Source: Providencia rettgeri (GTDB lineage: Bacteria > Pseudomonadota > Gammaproteobacteria > Enterobacterales > Enterobacteriaceae). From it: a stretch of DNA of 64,000 nt. A program made the position numbers and the translations under genes. The stretch's first letter is position 1, and every line of letters begins with the position of its first letter. A model generated the notes under the pieces. It saw only the letters and a list, made by a program, of their open reading frames with translations. It was not told where the DNA came from and made no database searches. Below are positions 54,256 through 63,188 of this stretch, one piece after another. The DNA lies in NCBI RefSeq assembly GCF_023205015.1, contig NZ_CP096258.1:3968001-4032000 (forward strand), in the 5' to 3' direction.

Positions 54256-54984
54256 TTATTGCGATAAGGCTTTTTGTCGTAAGTACGCCACAATGATGCA
54301 GGCGGGGACGGTGACCCGATAAGCGGGTCCCGCTAAGTCAGCGACAAGCCATGCCGAGCTCACGGCAAGACCAATCGGCCCAGCAATCAAGGAAAGTGCT
54401 CGGTGTGCGGCAAAGAGTGTGCCAATGGTGGCAACCCCGCCGAGCGCATTAATTACACCAATGGCTGAGAGTGTGGCCACTTCCAGAGCAGCAATGCCTG
54501 AGGTACGGATAGCCGCTTGAACCGCAATCAAAATCAATTGTGGCGTGGGGTTGGTGAGGTTAAGTTGCATATCACGAGAGAAGGTTTGTAGCTCTTCTGT
54601 GGTCAGCTCATTTAAGCTTTTTTCTAATACTTTCAATAACAAATTTAATTCCAAGGTTTCGGTATTACCCTCCTTTGGATAATTGACATCAAGGTGGTCA
54701 CAGACATCTTGTAAAATTTCACGGTACAACACGCCTTTATTACCTCGAACGAGACTCATCAAGCTGTTAGCCCCAAAGGCTTGCAGCTCAGCCGCAATCG
54801 ACATCCAATATTGTTGGTGTTCAGGGTGGTAGAGTTGATATTCAGGTGAGCTGGTCAAGGTTTCAGTCCAGCGTTTTTGCCCGTCTTTGCTGTCGTGAGT
54901 TAGGACGGATACAAGTAAGCCCAGTTCTTCGTTACTGCATTCACGTAAAAACGCTAAATCGGTATCTAATCGGTAAGTTGCCAT
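54256..54984 (-). CDS. YaaW-like DUF3944 protein
   Basis: A 242-residue protein with the N-terminal pattern YRLDTDLAFLRECSNEELGLLVSVLTHD and a middle ELQ.FG.NSLMSLVRG..GVLYREIL...CDHL that matches the YaaW family. The C-terminal 70 residues are glycine- and alanine-rich with three hydrophobic stretches (about 165-235), ending in AYRVTVPACIIVAYLR. Function unknown; frequent in enterobacterial islands. First gene of the minus-strand run. Confidence 0.75.
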   Translation of the reverse strand: MATYRLDTDLAFLRECSNEELGLLVSVLTHDSKDGQKRWTETLTSSPEYQLYHPEHQQYWMSIAAELQAFGANSLMSLVRGNKGVLYREILQDVCDHLDVNYPKEGNTETLELNLLLKVLEKSLNELTTEELQTFSRDMQLNLTNPTPQLILIAVQAAIRTSGIAALEVATLSAIGVINALGGVATIGTLFAAHRALSLIAGPIGLAVSSAWLVADLAGPAYRVTVPACIIVAYLRQKALSQ

Positions 54985-55035
54985 CGGTGTTATTCCCTAG
55001 CTTGAAAAAGAGAACACCACGATAACAACCTCACT

Positions 55036-55050
55036 GGACAGGTTATGTCC
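55036..55050. promoter_or_regulatory. Candidate operator upstream of island minus-strand genes
   Basis: GGACA-GGTTA-TGTCC, a perfect 5-bp inverted repeat 52 bp upstream of the YaaW-like gene start. It is a plausible site for the WYL regulator encoded in the same run (inference). The remaining spacer 55051-55253 shows no gene. Confidence 0.35.
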
Positions 55051-55253
55051 GGCTATTTGACTTTTTTTTTGAGATAAAAAGGAGGGAAAATGACAGGGTG
55101 TGTCACAATAATTTTGTAACTATTTGATATAAAATTGATTTTATATATCATGCTAGTATTGTGTATGTGAGATTTTCTTGAGTTAGTATCGACTCAAGTT
55201 AAAACACTAATCGGATGAGGAAGAGACTGGTCAAATAACCAGCCTTATATTTA

Positions 55254-56234
55254 TCATTTTGAATTGCGATATTCACTTTCAATCAGGTATGTTACCATAT
55301 CGACAATGGTTTTATCATAGGCTTTTGCTAACTCATCTAAGTGATTTTTTACACTGATATCCAAGTAACAATTTAGCGATTTCTTATTTTCTCGTTCAGC
55401 TCTAAATTTTCGTTGCCGACAAGCTTTACTCATATCCTGAAGCAATAGCCGTTTTTCTCCACGAAATCTGGGTTGCCAAACTCTCAAGGCGGCATATATA
55501 GCTAATGAGTACTCTTCCTCGTTAGTTGGATTAAAAATATTTATAGATAAAGAATCAAAATTAGGAGAGCTTTGATGTAAGTTTCTTTGTTCTCGTCCAT
55601 ACTTATTTAAGTAATCCCATGCCCATTCGAGCGTATTATTATCGCTAGATAACCACTTTAAATTTTTCACTTCATCACAAGACATTTTCCAATAGCGCTT
55701 TGCATCGGAGATTAGTTGGTGTTTATCGATAGGTAAAAAAGCAATATTTAAATAAAGCTTAATAGATAAGAATCTTTCCTCATGATTACTACCATTCTCA
55801 TTTACCTTTAATATATCTATCCAGTCATTATAGTTTAAACCATTAATGTAACTGTCTATTTTTGATTTTTCCTTATCATATTGTGTTACTGGCAATTCGT
55901 TTCTTAAAATATTATCTTGATTACAAATCAAATAACACCATAGAAAAGAACAGGCAGCTTTATCTTTTTTTACCCATAGAAAATTCTTGTCATTGACTAT
56001 ATTTGAATCAATAGAGTTATAAATTAAATAAACAAGGCTATCATAATCTTCTGGGATTTCATTAATTAGTGACTTTAGTACGTTCTTTATTTCAGTCCAG
56101 TTTTCAAGCTTATAATGAAGGTATTTTTCATTCAAATGATCATCATAATTAAAAATATGTAAAATAAAATATTTACATTTAACGGAGTCATTAGAGTTTA
56201 ATAAATTATCAAATACTACCTTTTTATCAAACAT
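55254..56234 (-). CDS. Orphan 326-residue protein with RHH-like C-terminus
   Basis: An AT-rich gene for a hydrophilic protein; ATG at 56232-56234. The first 270 residues are helical, rich in Asp, Asn, Lys and Trp, with no family that I recognise. The last 45 residues (YLDISVKNHLDELAKAYDKTIVDMVTYLIESEY) look like a ribbon-helix-helix or similar small DNA-binding fold, preceded by a basic stretch (KACRQRKFRAEREN). Its base composition is clearly more AT-rich than the neighbours, suggesting separate acquisition. Monocistronic, with long non-coding DNA upstream. Confidence 0.6.
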   Translation of the reverse strand: MFDKKVVFDNLLNSNDSVKCKYFILHIFNYDDHLNEKYLHYKLENWTEIKNVLKSLINEIPEDYDSLVYLIYNSIDSNIVNDKNFLWVKKDKAACSFLWCYLICNQDNILRNELPVTQYDKEKSKIDSYINGLNYNDWIDILKVNENGSNHEERFLSIKLYLNIAFLPIDKHQLISDAKRYWKMSCDEVKNLKWLSSDNNTLEWAWDYLNKYGREQRNLHQSSPNFDSLSINIFNPTNEEEYSLAIYAALRVWQPRFRGEKRLLLQDMSKACRQRKFRAERENKKSLNCYLDISVKNHLDELAKAYDKTIVDMVTYLIESEYRNSK

Positions 56235-57018
56235 TTTTATTCCTATTACATCGTAGTGAAATTGAATTCATATTGACATGTTATCGTGACAATTAATGTG
56301 ATTGTTGTAGTATAATTGCTTTATTTATGATTAATTACTGCATGAAGTTACATAGTAAATACGTAGTCATTTATCTTCTATTATTGTTTTTTGGTTAGTC
56401 TACTACAGCAACCAAGGTGAAAAAAGAGGATAACTATCATAAAAAAGGACTAACTTTCACTGCTAATAAATGGTATTTAATACTATACTTTGCCATTCAA
56501 TACTGAGAATAATACGATTTGCAACCAAAGAATTTCGCATAAAAATTAGGATTGTTTATTATTAATGTTATAGTGTTATTAATGTTATAGTGTTAATTCT
56601 ATAGTCATTCAATTGATAATCGCACCAACATGTATAACCAAAGAAGTAATTGAGCCATACACACAAGCACAATAACCACTAATGGTGCTTATTATTCAAA
56701 CATGATTTAACTCCATCCAATGACGAAATGCTAATTTTTATTAATTAGCACTAATTAATAAAATCATAATTAAAAATAACAAGCACTCTGAAATTTAGTT
56801 TAACTCATCTATTCGGTTCGGTTATGAAATTAAGAGTCAATATCTTTAAATTAGTATTACTTGGAGTAAAAACATAATACCTTGCCAAAAAATAATGGAA
56901 TTAAACATAAAACAATTAATATCTAATAAATATAATAATGGCTAACGGTTATCTAACGAGTTAAAAATAACTTCTCTGCCTGATGATACGAATCTTTATT
57001 CAATCACAGGCAAATAAA
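56235..57018. other. AT-rich non-coding spacer with a short tandem repeat
   Basis: No convincing gene. It contains two adjacent copies of ATTAATGTTATAGTGTT (56561-56577 and 56578-56594). The spacer separates the orphan gene from the plus-strand replication-like gene and should hold promoters for both. Confidence 0.5.
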
Positions 57019-58059
57019 ATGACAAATCGTGCACTACACTTAAATCAAGTTGTTCTCTCTACTAGGTTTGAACATGACCGTTTAACGCTAACTCGAGACC
57101 ACTCACTACGTGAGCTGGTGTCTCTACTTATGGGAAATATTAAACACCTTTCAAAACGTCTAACTCATAAATTAGATTTATATCAAGGCATTCCCTTGTC
57201 ACCTAATAACCCTCGTTTGCAGCTCACCTCGGCATCCCCCAAAGGTGAGCTCTTTTTAGAAACGCTCAAGTTCACCCGTTACATTCAATCAATGAAAATA
57301 TCGCAAATACAGCACTTGCATCCCACTCTTGCGCTCTTGGTCTCTCTTGTTAACAAATACCGCCTAAGCGATATTCTGATAGAAGGCGATAAATACTGGA
57401 TGGTGGATAGCCCTGAACACGTTCAGTGGCTTAACGAGGCCTTTCGTGAGTTCCAAAGCACGTTAAAGAGCCCTGACTACAAAAATCAAATCCGTACCTT
57501 TGAACAAGGCGCTCAGAAGAACTACCGTCGAGCTCAGCAATACATTGACTCGTTGTATCAACGTTACTCCAAACTGCTAGTTGTGCGTGTAGACCTGTCT
57601 TACAAAAGTGGTATTTGCCATAGAGTCAAAGCTCACCACCTTCGTCAGCATCGACAAGCCCTGTACAAAGCCATTAATAGCGACCGACTCTTTTCATGCT
57701 GTGTCGGGTATATCTTGAAATTGGAATTCGGCATGGAAAAAGGCTTCCATTACCACGCTTTGTTTTTCTTTAACGGTCAAAAAGTGAGGCAGGACATCAC
57801 GCTGGGTAAACTCATTGGTGAACTCTGGCAAGAACGTATTACAGACATGGCTGGTTTGTACTTTAACTGCAATTACCAAAAAGAAAGATATCGTGAACTG
57901 GGTATTGGACTATTACCCCGAGGTAATGCTTATCTGAAGAAAGGATTGTTGAATGCGGTAAGGTATTTATGTAAAGCCGATGCATGGGTCCGTCTGGCTG
58001 TGCCTGAACTCAAACGCACCTTTTGGCGAGGCGAAATCAAACCGAGAAAACGTCAGTAG
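57019..58059 (+). CDS. YagK/YfjJ-family (inovirus Gp2-like) protein
   Basis: A 346-residue basic protein like E. coli prophage YagK and YfjJ. Start taken at ATG 57019 with ACAGG upstream; the ATG at 56983 is an alternative. A beta strand (KLLVVRVDLSY), then LKLEFGMEKGFHYHALFFF with His244 and His246, and RYLCKAD near the end have the order of motifs I, II (HUH) and III (Tyr..Lys) of rolling-circle Rep nucleases. A replication or nicking role for the island is inferred; the family is officially of unknown function. Confidence 0.8.
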   Translation: MTNRALHLNQVVLSTRFEHDRLTLTRDHSLRELVSLLMGNIKHLSKRLTHKLDLYQGIPLSPNNPRLQLTSASPKGELFLETLKFTRYIQSMKISQIQHLHPTLALLVSLVNKYRLSDILIEGDKYWMVDSPEHVQWLNEAFREFQSTLKSPDYKNQIRTFEQGAQKNYRRAQQYIDSLYQRYSKLLVVRVDLSYKSGICHRVKAHHLRQHRQALYKAINSDRLFSCCVGYILKLEFGMEKGFHYHALFFFNGQKVRQDITLGKLIGELWQERITDMAGLYFNCNYQKERYRELGIGLLPRGNAYLKKGLLNAVRYLCKADAWVRLAVPELKRTFWRGEIKPRKRQ

Positions 58060-58172
58060 TTAGCAACCAAATTATTTTTTACACATCCGGTTAATGATGT
58101 GGAGTGATATCCACATCCCATTTTTCGATATCGCTCCTGCTTTTTATCCACATTAAAAACAGGAGTTTTACC

Positions 58173-58409
58173 ATGAGCACGCAAACTGAAAATACTGCAT
58201 TACTTAATGACCAATTCATTGACATGAAATTTATCACCACACTAACGGGGTTAACGGATAAGTGGTTCTATAAGTTGATCCAAGATGGCGAATTCCCAAA
58301 ACCCATCAAGTTTGGTCGTATGTCGCGCTGGTTAAAAAGTGAAGTCGTACAGTGGTTACAAGCACGCATTGATGAATCGAGAGGGGTCAACTCCGCTCTT
58401 GGATCCTAA
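58173..58409 (+). CDS. AlpA-family excisionase/regulator
   Basis: A 78-residue protein (ATG 58173 with AGGAG; the longer frame from 58104 is not supported) consisting of a MerR-like winged HTH: FITTLTGLTDKWFYKLIQDGEFPKPIKFGRMSRWLKSEVVQWL. AlpA proteins activate or assist excision of CP4-57/P4-type islands through their integrase. No intact integrase is in the window. Confidence 0.9.
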   Translation: MSTQTENTALLNDQFIDMKFITTLTGLTDKWFYKLIQDGEFPKPIKFGRMSRWLKSEVVQWLQARIDESRGVNSALGS

Positions 58410-58660
58410 GGCACTAGCGCGAGTCGCCGTGCATTTTCCATAGCATCCCCACCCATTACCCACCAACTCAATTTCAACCACACCTGGCGCGATTGAATGC
58501 GCTCTAGGCAAAGCGACGTCCTAAATATACGAACCTGACTCGATATGCATGCAGGCACAGCTCAGTGGTCTTCTAAGTTTCATGGTGGGTTGCCGAGTGT
58601 GGATCCTGAATGTTGGGTACTCAGAACGTTTAGTTTAAGTTTTACAGAAGGAGCACAACC
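58410..58660. other. GC-richer non-coding segment between alpA and the zinc-ribbon gene
   Basis: 250 bp with no gene but clearly less AT-rich than other spacers. It contains ACCCACCA (58458-58465) and its inverse TGGTGGGT (58583-58590), which could close a 130-base structured RNA, and several GCGC motifs near 58490. A regulatory RNA similar in place to the P4 immunity RNA is possible but unproven. Confidence 0.35.
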
Positions 58661-59074
58661 ATGCTTAAATTACATGAAGTCAAAATGTCGCTAGCCTTAA
58701 CGCAGAACAATCGTTTCGCGGGAGCCAATCAGGAATCGAGTTATTCACGAGAAAACTATTACTGTGCTCACTGCGGTGAGCCCGTCACACTGCACAAGAC
58801 GCCAACGGAGTCGTGGTTTACTCATTCTGATCCTCAGACCGCAGAACACTGTCCGCGGGTCATCAGTAAGCTCAAGAGCTTAGAAGACAAGGCACGACTG
58901 AGCATACACGTCCGATCAGCTTCACCCATTTTAAAGGTCATGGATTGGTTTTGTGTGCGGTGTCATGAGTATTTTACTAGTAATAAAAAATGTTGCCCAA
59001 AGTGCCATGAGGGGATTTGGTGTATTCCTGCTTTGAATGTGACAGAAGAACATCAGCCTAAAACAAATAGGTAA
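58661..59074 (+). CDS. Putative zinc-ribbon protein of P4/CP4 islands
   Basis: A 137-residue protein with two paired-Cys modules: YYCAHCGEPVTLHKTP with CP further on (about 34-64), and FCVRCHEYF...CCPKCHEGIWC (about 96-121). Start ATG 58661 with AGAAGGAG. Resembles the short zinc-ribbon proteins found with alpA and yfjI in enterobacterial islands; function unknown. Confidence 0.7.
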   Translation: MLKLHEVKMSLALTQNNRFAGANQESSYSRENYYCAHCGEPVTLHKTPTESWFTHSDPQTAEHCPRVISKLKSLEDKARLSIHVRSASPILKVMDWFCVRCHEYFTSNKKCCPKCHEGIWCIPALNVTEEHQPKTNR

Positions 59075-59202
59075 TTTCCATATAAGCGATTTAAATATTA
59101 ATGGATTTTAATAATTATAATGCTATTCACTTTATAACCTAACTCCCTCCTATATTCTGTGTATAATTAAGCACTAATCCCAATTTCGTTAAGAGAGCTG
59201 CT

Positions 59203-61644
59203 ATGGCTGGTGTGAATAAAATTCATCTGACTGAAACGGACATCATTACTAAGTATATCCTCCCTGCGGTTAAGGATGCAGGTTGGGATGTGATGTCGCA
59301 GATCCGCCAAGAAGTCAAACTTCGTGATGGCAAAGTGGTGGTCCGTGGTAAGTTAGCAGCACGGTTGACAGTGAAATCAGCCGACATAGTGCTCTACCAT
59401 AAGCCAGGGTTGCCCCTTGCCGTCATAGAAGCGAAAGCGAATAAACACGAAATGGGGAAAGGGATGCAGCAAGGGCTAGATTACGCACGCCTACTCGACG
59501 TCCCTTTTATTTTTGCTTCTAATGGCGATGGTTTTATCTTCCACGATAAAACAAATCCAGTACAGCTTGAGTCAGAAATAACACTCGACGACTTTCCAAC
59601 ACCAGAACAGCTTTGGACTAAATACTGTACTTGGAAAGGTTTTACTGCCGAGCAGCTACCCATAATTAGTCAAGATTACTACGATGATAGTAGTGGAAAG
59701 TCCCCTCGTTATTATCAGCTACAAGCCATCAATAAAACCGTAGAAGCCGTTTCAGCTGGACAAAAACGTGTATTACTCGTAATGGCGACGGGGACTGGCA
59801 AAACCTATACCGCATTTCAGATTATCTGGCGTCTATGGAAAGCAAAAAATAAAAAACGCATTCTGTTTCTTGCCGACCGCAATATCCTTGTCGATCAAAC
59901 TAAAAATAATGACTTCCAACCTTTTGGCAGTGCAATGGCAAAAGTGACAGGTAGAACAATTGACCCAGCCTATGAAATTCAATTGGCACTTTACCAGGCA
60001 ATTACTGGTCCAGAAGAGCACCAAAAAGCTTTTAAACAAGTTGCTCCCGATTTCTTTGACCTGATTGTTATCGACGAGTGCCACCGAGGTAGCGCCTCGG
60101 AAAACAGCGCATGGCGAGAAATTCTTGAATACTTCAGTAGTACGACCCAAATTGGCTTGACCGCAACCCCAAAAGAAACCGATGACGTTTCCAGCACCGA
60201 TTACTTTGGCGACCCCGTTTACACTTATTCACTTAAAGAAGGTATCGAAGACGGCTTCCTGGCACCTTATAAAGTAGTTCGAGTCGATATCGATGTCGAC
60301 TTACAAGGTTGGCGTCCCACAAAAGGCCAAGTTGATAAACAAGGCCAGCTGATTGATGACCGAATTTATAATCAAAAAGACTTTGACCGCACTATGGTGA
60401 TTGATGAGCGTACCCAGCTGGTGGCTCAAACCATTACTGATTACCTAAGGCGCACCAATCCAATGGATAAAACCATCGTTTTTTGTAACGATGTTGACCA
60501 CGCTGAACGTATGCGCCGTGCATTGGTAAACCTAAATCCAGAGCAAGTGCGAAAAAATGAAAAATACGTGATGAAAATCACTGGCGATGACGACATTGGT
60601 AAAGCACAACTCGATAATTTCATCAACCCGAAAAAGCCTTATCCAGTGATTGCAACCACCTCTGAACTGATGAGTACCGGAGTGGATGCTCAAACCTGCA
60701 AACTGGTCGTGCTAGACCAAAACATTCAATCCATGACCAAATTCAAGCAGATCATCGGGCGTGGAACACGTATTAACGAGAAGTTCGATAAACTCTGGTT
60801 CACCATTCTCGATTTCAAAAAAGCTACCGAACTGTTTGCAGACGAGCGCTTTGATGGCGTACCTGAAAAAGTTATCCGAACAACACCTAACGATATTTCC
60901 GATCCCGAGTCTGATTTCAATGATGTATTAGAAGATGAGGTTCCAGAAAACGAAGCGTCAGATAACGATATATTTGCCGGCGCAGAAGAACCGTCCGCTC
61001 ACTATGGCGCAACATCAGAAAATGCCAGCGGTGCTTTCGAAGAGTCCGACGACAACAGAATTCGCAAATATCATGTCAACGGAGTTACCGTAAAAGTACT
61101 GGCAAAACGCGTTCAATATTACGATGCCGATGGTAAATTAGTCACCGAATCCTTTCAGGACTACACCCGTAAAACGCTACTCAAAGATAAAGACTTTGCC
61201 TCTCTTGATAACTTCATTCGAAAATGGCACTCTGCCGAACGCAAACAGGTTATTATTGATGAGCTCCAGCAACTCGGCGTGCTTTGGGAAGTATTAGCAG
61301 AAGAAGTGGGCAAAGACCTTGACCCATTCGATCTCCTTTGTCATGTGGTTTATGGTCAACCGCCCCTAACGCGTAAAGAACGGGCTGACAACGTGCGTAA
61401 ACGTAATTACTTCACCAAATATTCAGAACCTGCTCAGCACATACTTAATACCTTGCTGGATAAATACGCGGATGAAGGCGTGCAGGAAATCGAAGGTATT
61501 CAGGTACTAAAACTGAAACCGTTCGACAACCTAGGCCGTCCGCTAGAAATCATCAAAAGTAGCTTTGGAAATAAACAAGCTTACGAGCAGGCAGTCAATG
61601 AACTGGAAGATCAAATTTATCAGTTACCACCTCGCCAGGCCTAA
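59203..61644 (+). CDS. hsdR: Type I restriction enzyme, restriction/translocase subunit (EcoAI/EcoEI-like)
   Basis: An 813-residue motor-nuclease. N-terminal PD-(D/E)xK nuclease with Asp61, Glu76 and Lys78 (SADIVLY...AVIEAKAN) and the QxxxY motif (QGLDY, 90-94). Helicase domains follow: Walker A ATGTGKT around Lys200 and DECH at 291-294, then TGLTATPKE and the QIIGRGTRINEKFD motif VI. It forms R2M2S with HsdM and HsdS, translocates and cuts unmodified DNA. First gene of hsdRMS, typical of type IB order. Confidence 0.95.
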   Translation: MAGVNKIHLTETDIITKYILPAVKDAGWDVMSQIRQEVKLRDGKVVVRGKLAARLTVKSADIVLYHKPGLPLAVIEAKANKHEMGKGMQQGLDYARLLDVPFIFASNGDGFIFHDKTNPVQLESEITLDDFPTPEQLWTKYCTWKGFTAEQLPIISQDYYDDSSGKSPRYYQLQAINKTVEAVSAGQKRVLLVMATGTGKTYTAFQIIWRLWKAKNKKRILFLADRNILVDQTKNNDFQPFGSAMAKVTGRTIDPAYEIQLALYQAITGPEEHQKAFKQVAPDFFDLIVIDECHRGSASENSAWREILEYFSSTTQIGLTATPKETDDVSSTDYFGDPVYTYSLKEGIEDGFLAPYKVVRVDIDVDLQGWRPTKGQVDKQGQLIDDRIYNQKDFDRTMVIDERTQLVAQTITDYLRRTNPMDKTIVFCNDVDHAERMRRALVNLNPEQVRKNEKYVMKITGDDDIGKAQLDNFINPKKPYPVIATTSELMSTGVDAQTCKLVVLDQNIQSMTKFKQIIGRGTRINEKFDKLWFTILDFKKATELFADERFDGVPEKVIRTTPNDISDPESDFNDVLEDEVPENEASDNDIFAGAEEPSAHYGATSENASGAFEESDDNRIRKYHVNGVTVKVLAKRVQYYDADGKLVTESFQDYTRKTLLKDKDFASLDNFIRKWHSAERKQVIIDELQQLGVLWEVLAEEVGKDLDPFDLLCHVVYGQPPLTRKERADNVRKRNYFTKYSEPAQHILNTLLDKYADEGVQEIEGIQVLKLKPFDNLGRPLEIIKSSFGNKQAYEQAVNELEDQIYQLPPRQA

Positions 61645-61660
61645 TAACCCATATTATTTT

Positions 61661-61699
61661 ACCACCGTGAGTCATCAGCTCTCGGTGGTTTCATTTTTA
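61661..61699 (+). terminator. Hairpin with T-rich tail between hsdR and hsdM
   Basis: ACCACCGTGAG (61661-61671) pairs with CTC-GGTGGT (61681-61689) with one bulge, followed by TTTCATTTTT. It could partly terminate after hsdR or act as an attenuator, giving separate control of methylase and nuclease. Confidence 0.65.
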
Positions 61700-61715
61700 C
61701 CAATGGAATACCAAT

Positions 61716-63188
61716 ATGTCGATCAGCTCAGTAATTAAATCCTTACAAGACATCATGCGCAAAGATGCAGGTGTAGACGGTGATGCTCAGCGCCTTGGAC
61801 AACTGTCTTGGCTATTATTTCTGAAAATATTTGATACTCAGGAAGAAGAGCTGGAACTCGAGCAAGACAATTACCAACTCCCCATTAATGCGCGTTACTT
61901 ATGGCGTACTTGGGCGGCAAACAACGAAGGAATGACTGGAGATGGACTGCTCGAATTCGTTAATGACGATTTATTCCCTGCTTTAAAAAATCTGACCGCA
62001 CCTATTGATAAAAACCCACGTGGTTTTGTGGTGAAACAAGCGTTTAGCGATGCCTATAATTACATGAAAAATGGTACGCTCCTACGCCAAGTCATCAATA
62101 AGCTTAATGAAATCGACTTCAGCAGCAGCACCGAACGCCACTTGTTTGGTGATATCTATGAACAAATTCTACGCGACTTACAAAGTGCAGGTAATGCAGG
62201 TGAGTTCTATACCCCGCGCGCCGTTACGCGATTTATGGTTAATCGTATTGACCCGAAATTGGGTGAGTCGATTATGGATCCAGCGTGTGGTACAGGTGGC
62301 TTCCTTGCTTGTGCGTTCGACCATGTGAAAGAGCATTACGTTAACACCACTGAAGATCATAAAACACTACAACAGCAAATCTACGGCGTTGAAAAAAAAC
62401 AACTCCCGCATTTGCTGTGCACCACTAATATGCTATTGCATGGTATTGAAGTTCCAGTACAAATTCGTCATGACAATACATTGAACAAGCCACTATCCGC
62501 TTGGGATGAACAACTCGACGTCATTATCACCAACCCACCTTTTGGTGGCACTGAAGAAGACGGGATTGAGAAAAATTTCCCAGCGGAAATGCAAACCCGC
62601 GAAACCGCCGACCTGTTCCTGCAATTGATCATTGAAATACTGGCTGATAAAGGCCGTGCAGCCGTCGTCCTACCGGATGGCACATTGTTTGGTGAAGGCG
62701 TCAAAACCAAAATCAAAAAATTGCTAACCGAAGAGTGCAATCTACACACCATCGTGCGGTTACCGAACGGCGTGTTTAACCCATACACCAGTATCAAAAC
62801 CAATATCCTCTTCTTCACCAAAGGTCAGGCAACCAAAGAAATCTGGTTCTACGAACACCCCTACCCTGAGGGAGTTAAAAACTACAGCAAAACCAAACCG
62901 ATGAAGTTTGAAGAATTCCAAACTGAAATTGACTGGTGGGGTAATGAAGCTGATGGCTTTGCAAGTCGTGAAGAAAACAATCAAGCGTGGAAAGTCAGCA
63001 TTGATGAAATCATTGCCCGTAACTTTAACCTCGATATCAAAAACCCGTATCAAGGTGAAACTATCAGCCACGACCCCGACGAATTACTGACGCAGTATCA
63101 AACACAACAAGTTGAAATCAGTAAACTGCGTAATCAGTTACGCGATATCCTAAGTGCGGCATTAGCTGGCAATAAGGAAACAAACTGA
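61716..63188 (+). CDS. hsdM: Type I DNA methyltransferase subunit
   Basis: A 490-residue N6-adenine methyltransferase. SAM-binding motif MDPACGTGG at 188-195 and catalytic NPPF at 273-276; the N-terminal helical domain and AGEFYTPR (161-168) are typical of HsdM. It modifies host DNA at the site chosen by HsdS. The stop TGA overlaps the hsdS ATG by 1 bp. Confidence 0.96.
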   Translation: MSISSVIKSLQDIMRKDAGVDGDAQRLGQLSWLLFLKIFDTQEEELELEQDNYQLPINARYLWRTWAANNEGMTGDGLLEFVNDDLFPALKNLTAPIDKNPRGFVVKQAFSDAYNYMKNGTLLRQVINKLNEIDFSSSTERHLFGDIYEQILRDLQSAGNAGEFYTPRAVTRFMVNRIDPKLGESIMDPACGTGGFLACAFDHVKEHYVNTTEDHKTLQQQIYGVEKKQLPHLLCTTNMLLHGIEVPVQIRHDNTLNKPLSAWDEQLDVIITNPPFGGTEEDGIEKNFPAEMQTRETADLFLQLIIEILADKGRAAVVLPDGTLFGEGVKTKIKKLLTEECNLHTIVRLPNGVFNPYTSIKTNILFFTKGQATKEIWFYEHPYPEGVKNYSKTKPMKFEEFQTEIDWWGNEADGFASREENNQAWKVSIDEIIARNFNLDIKNPYQGETISHDPDELLTQYQTQQVEISKLRNQLRDILSAALAGNKETN

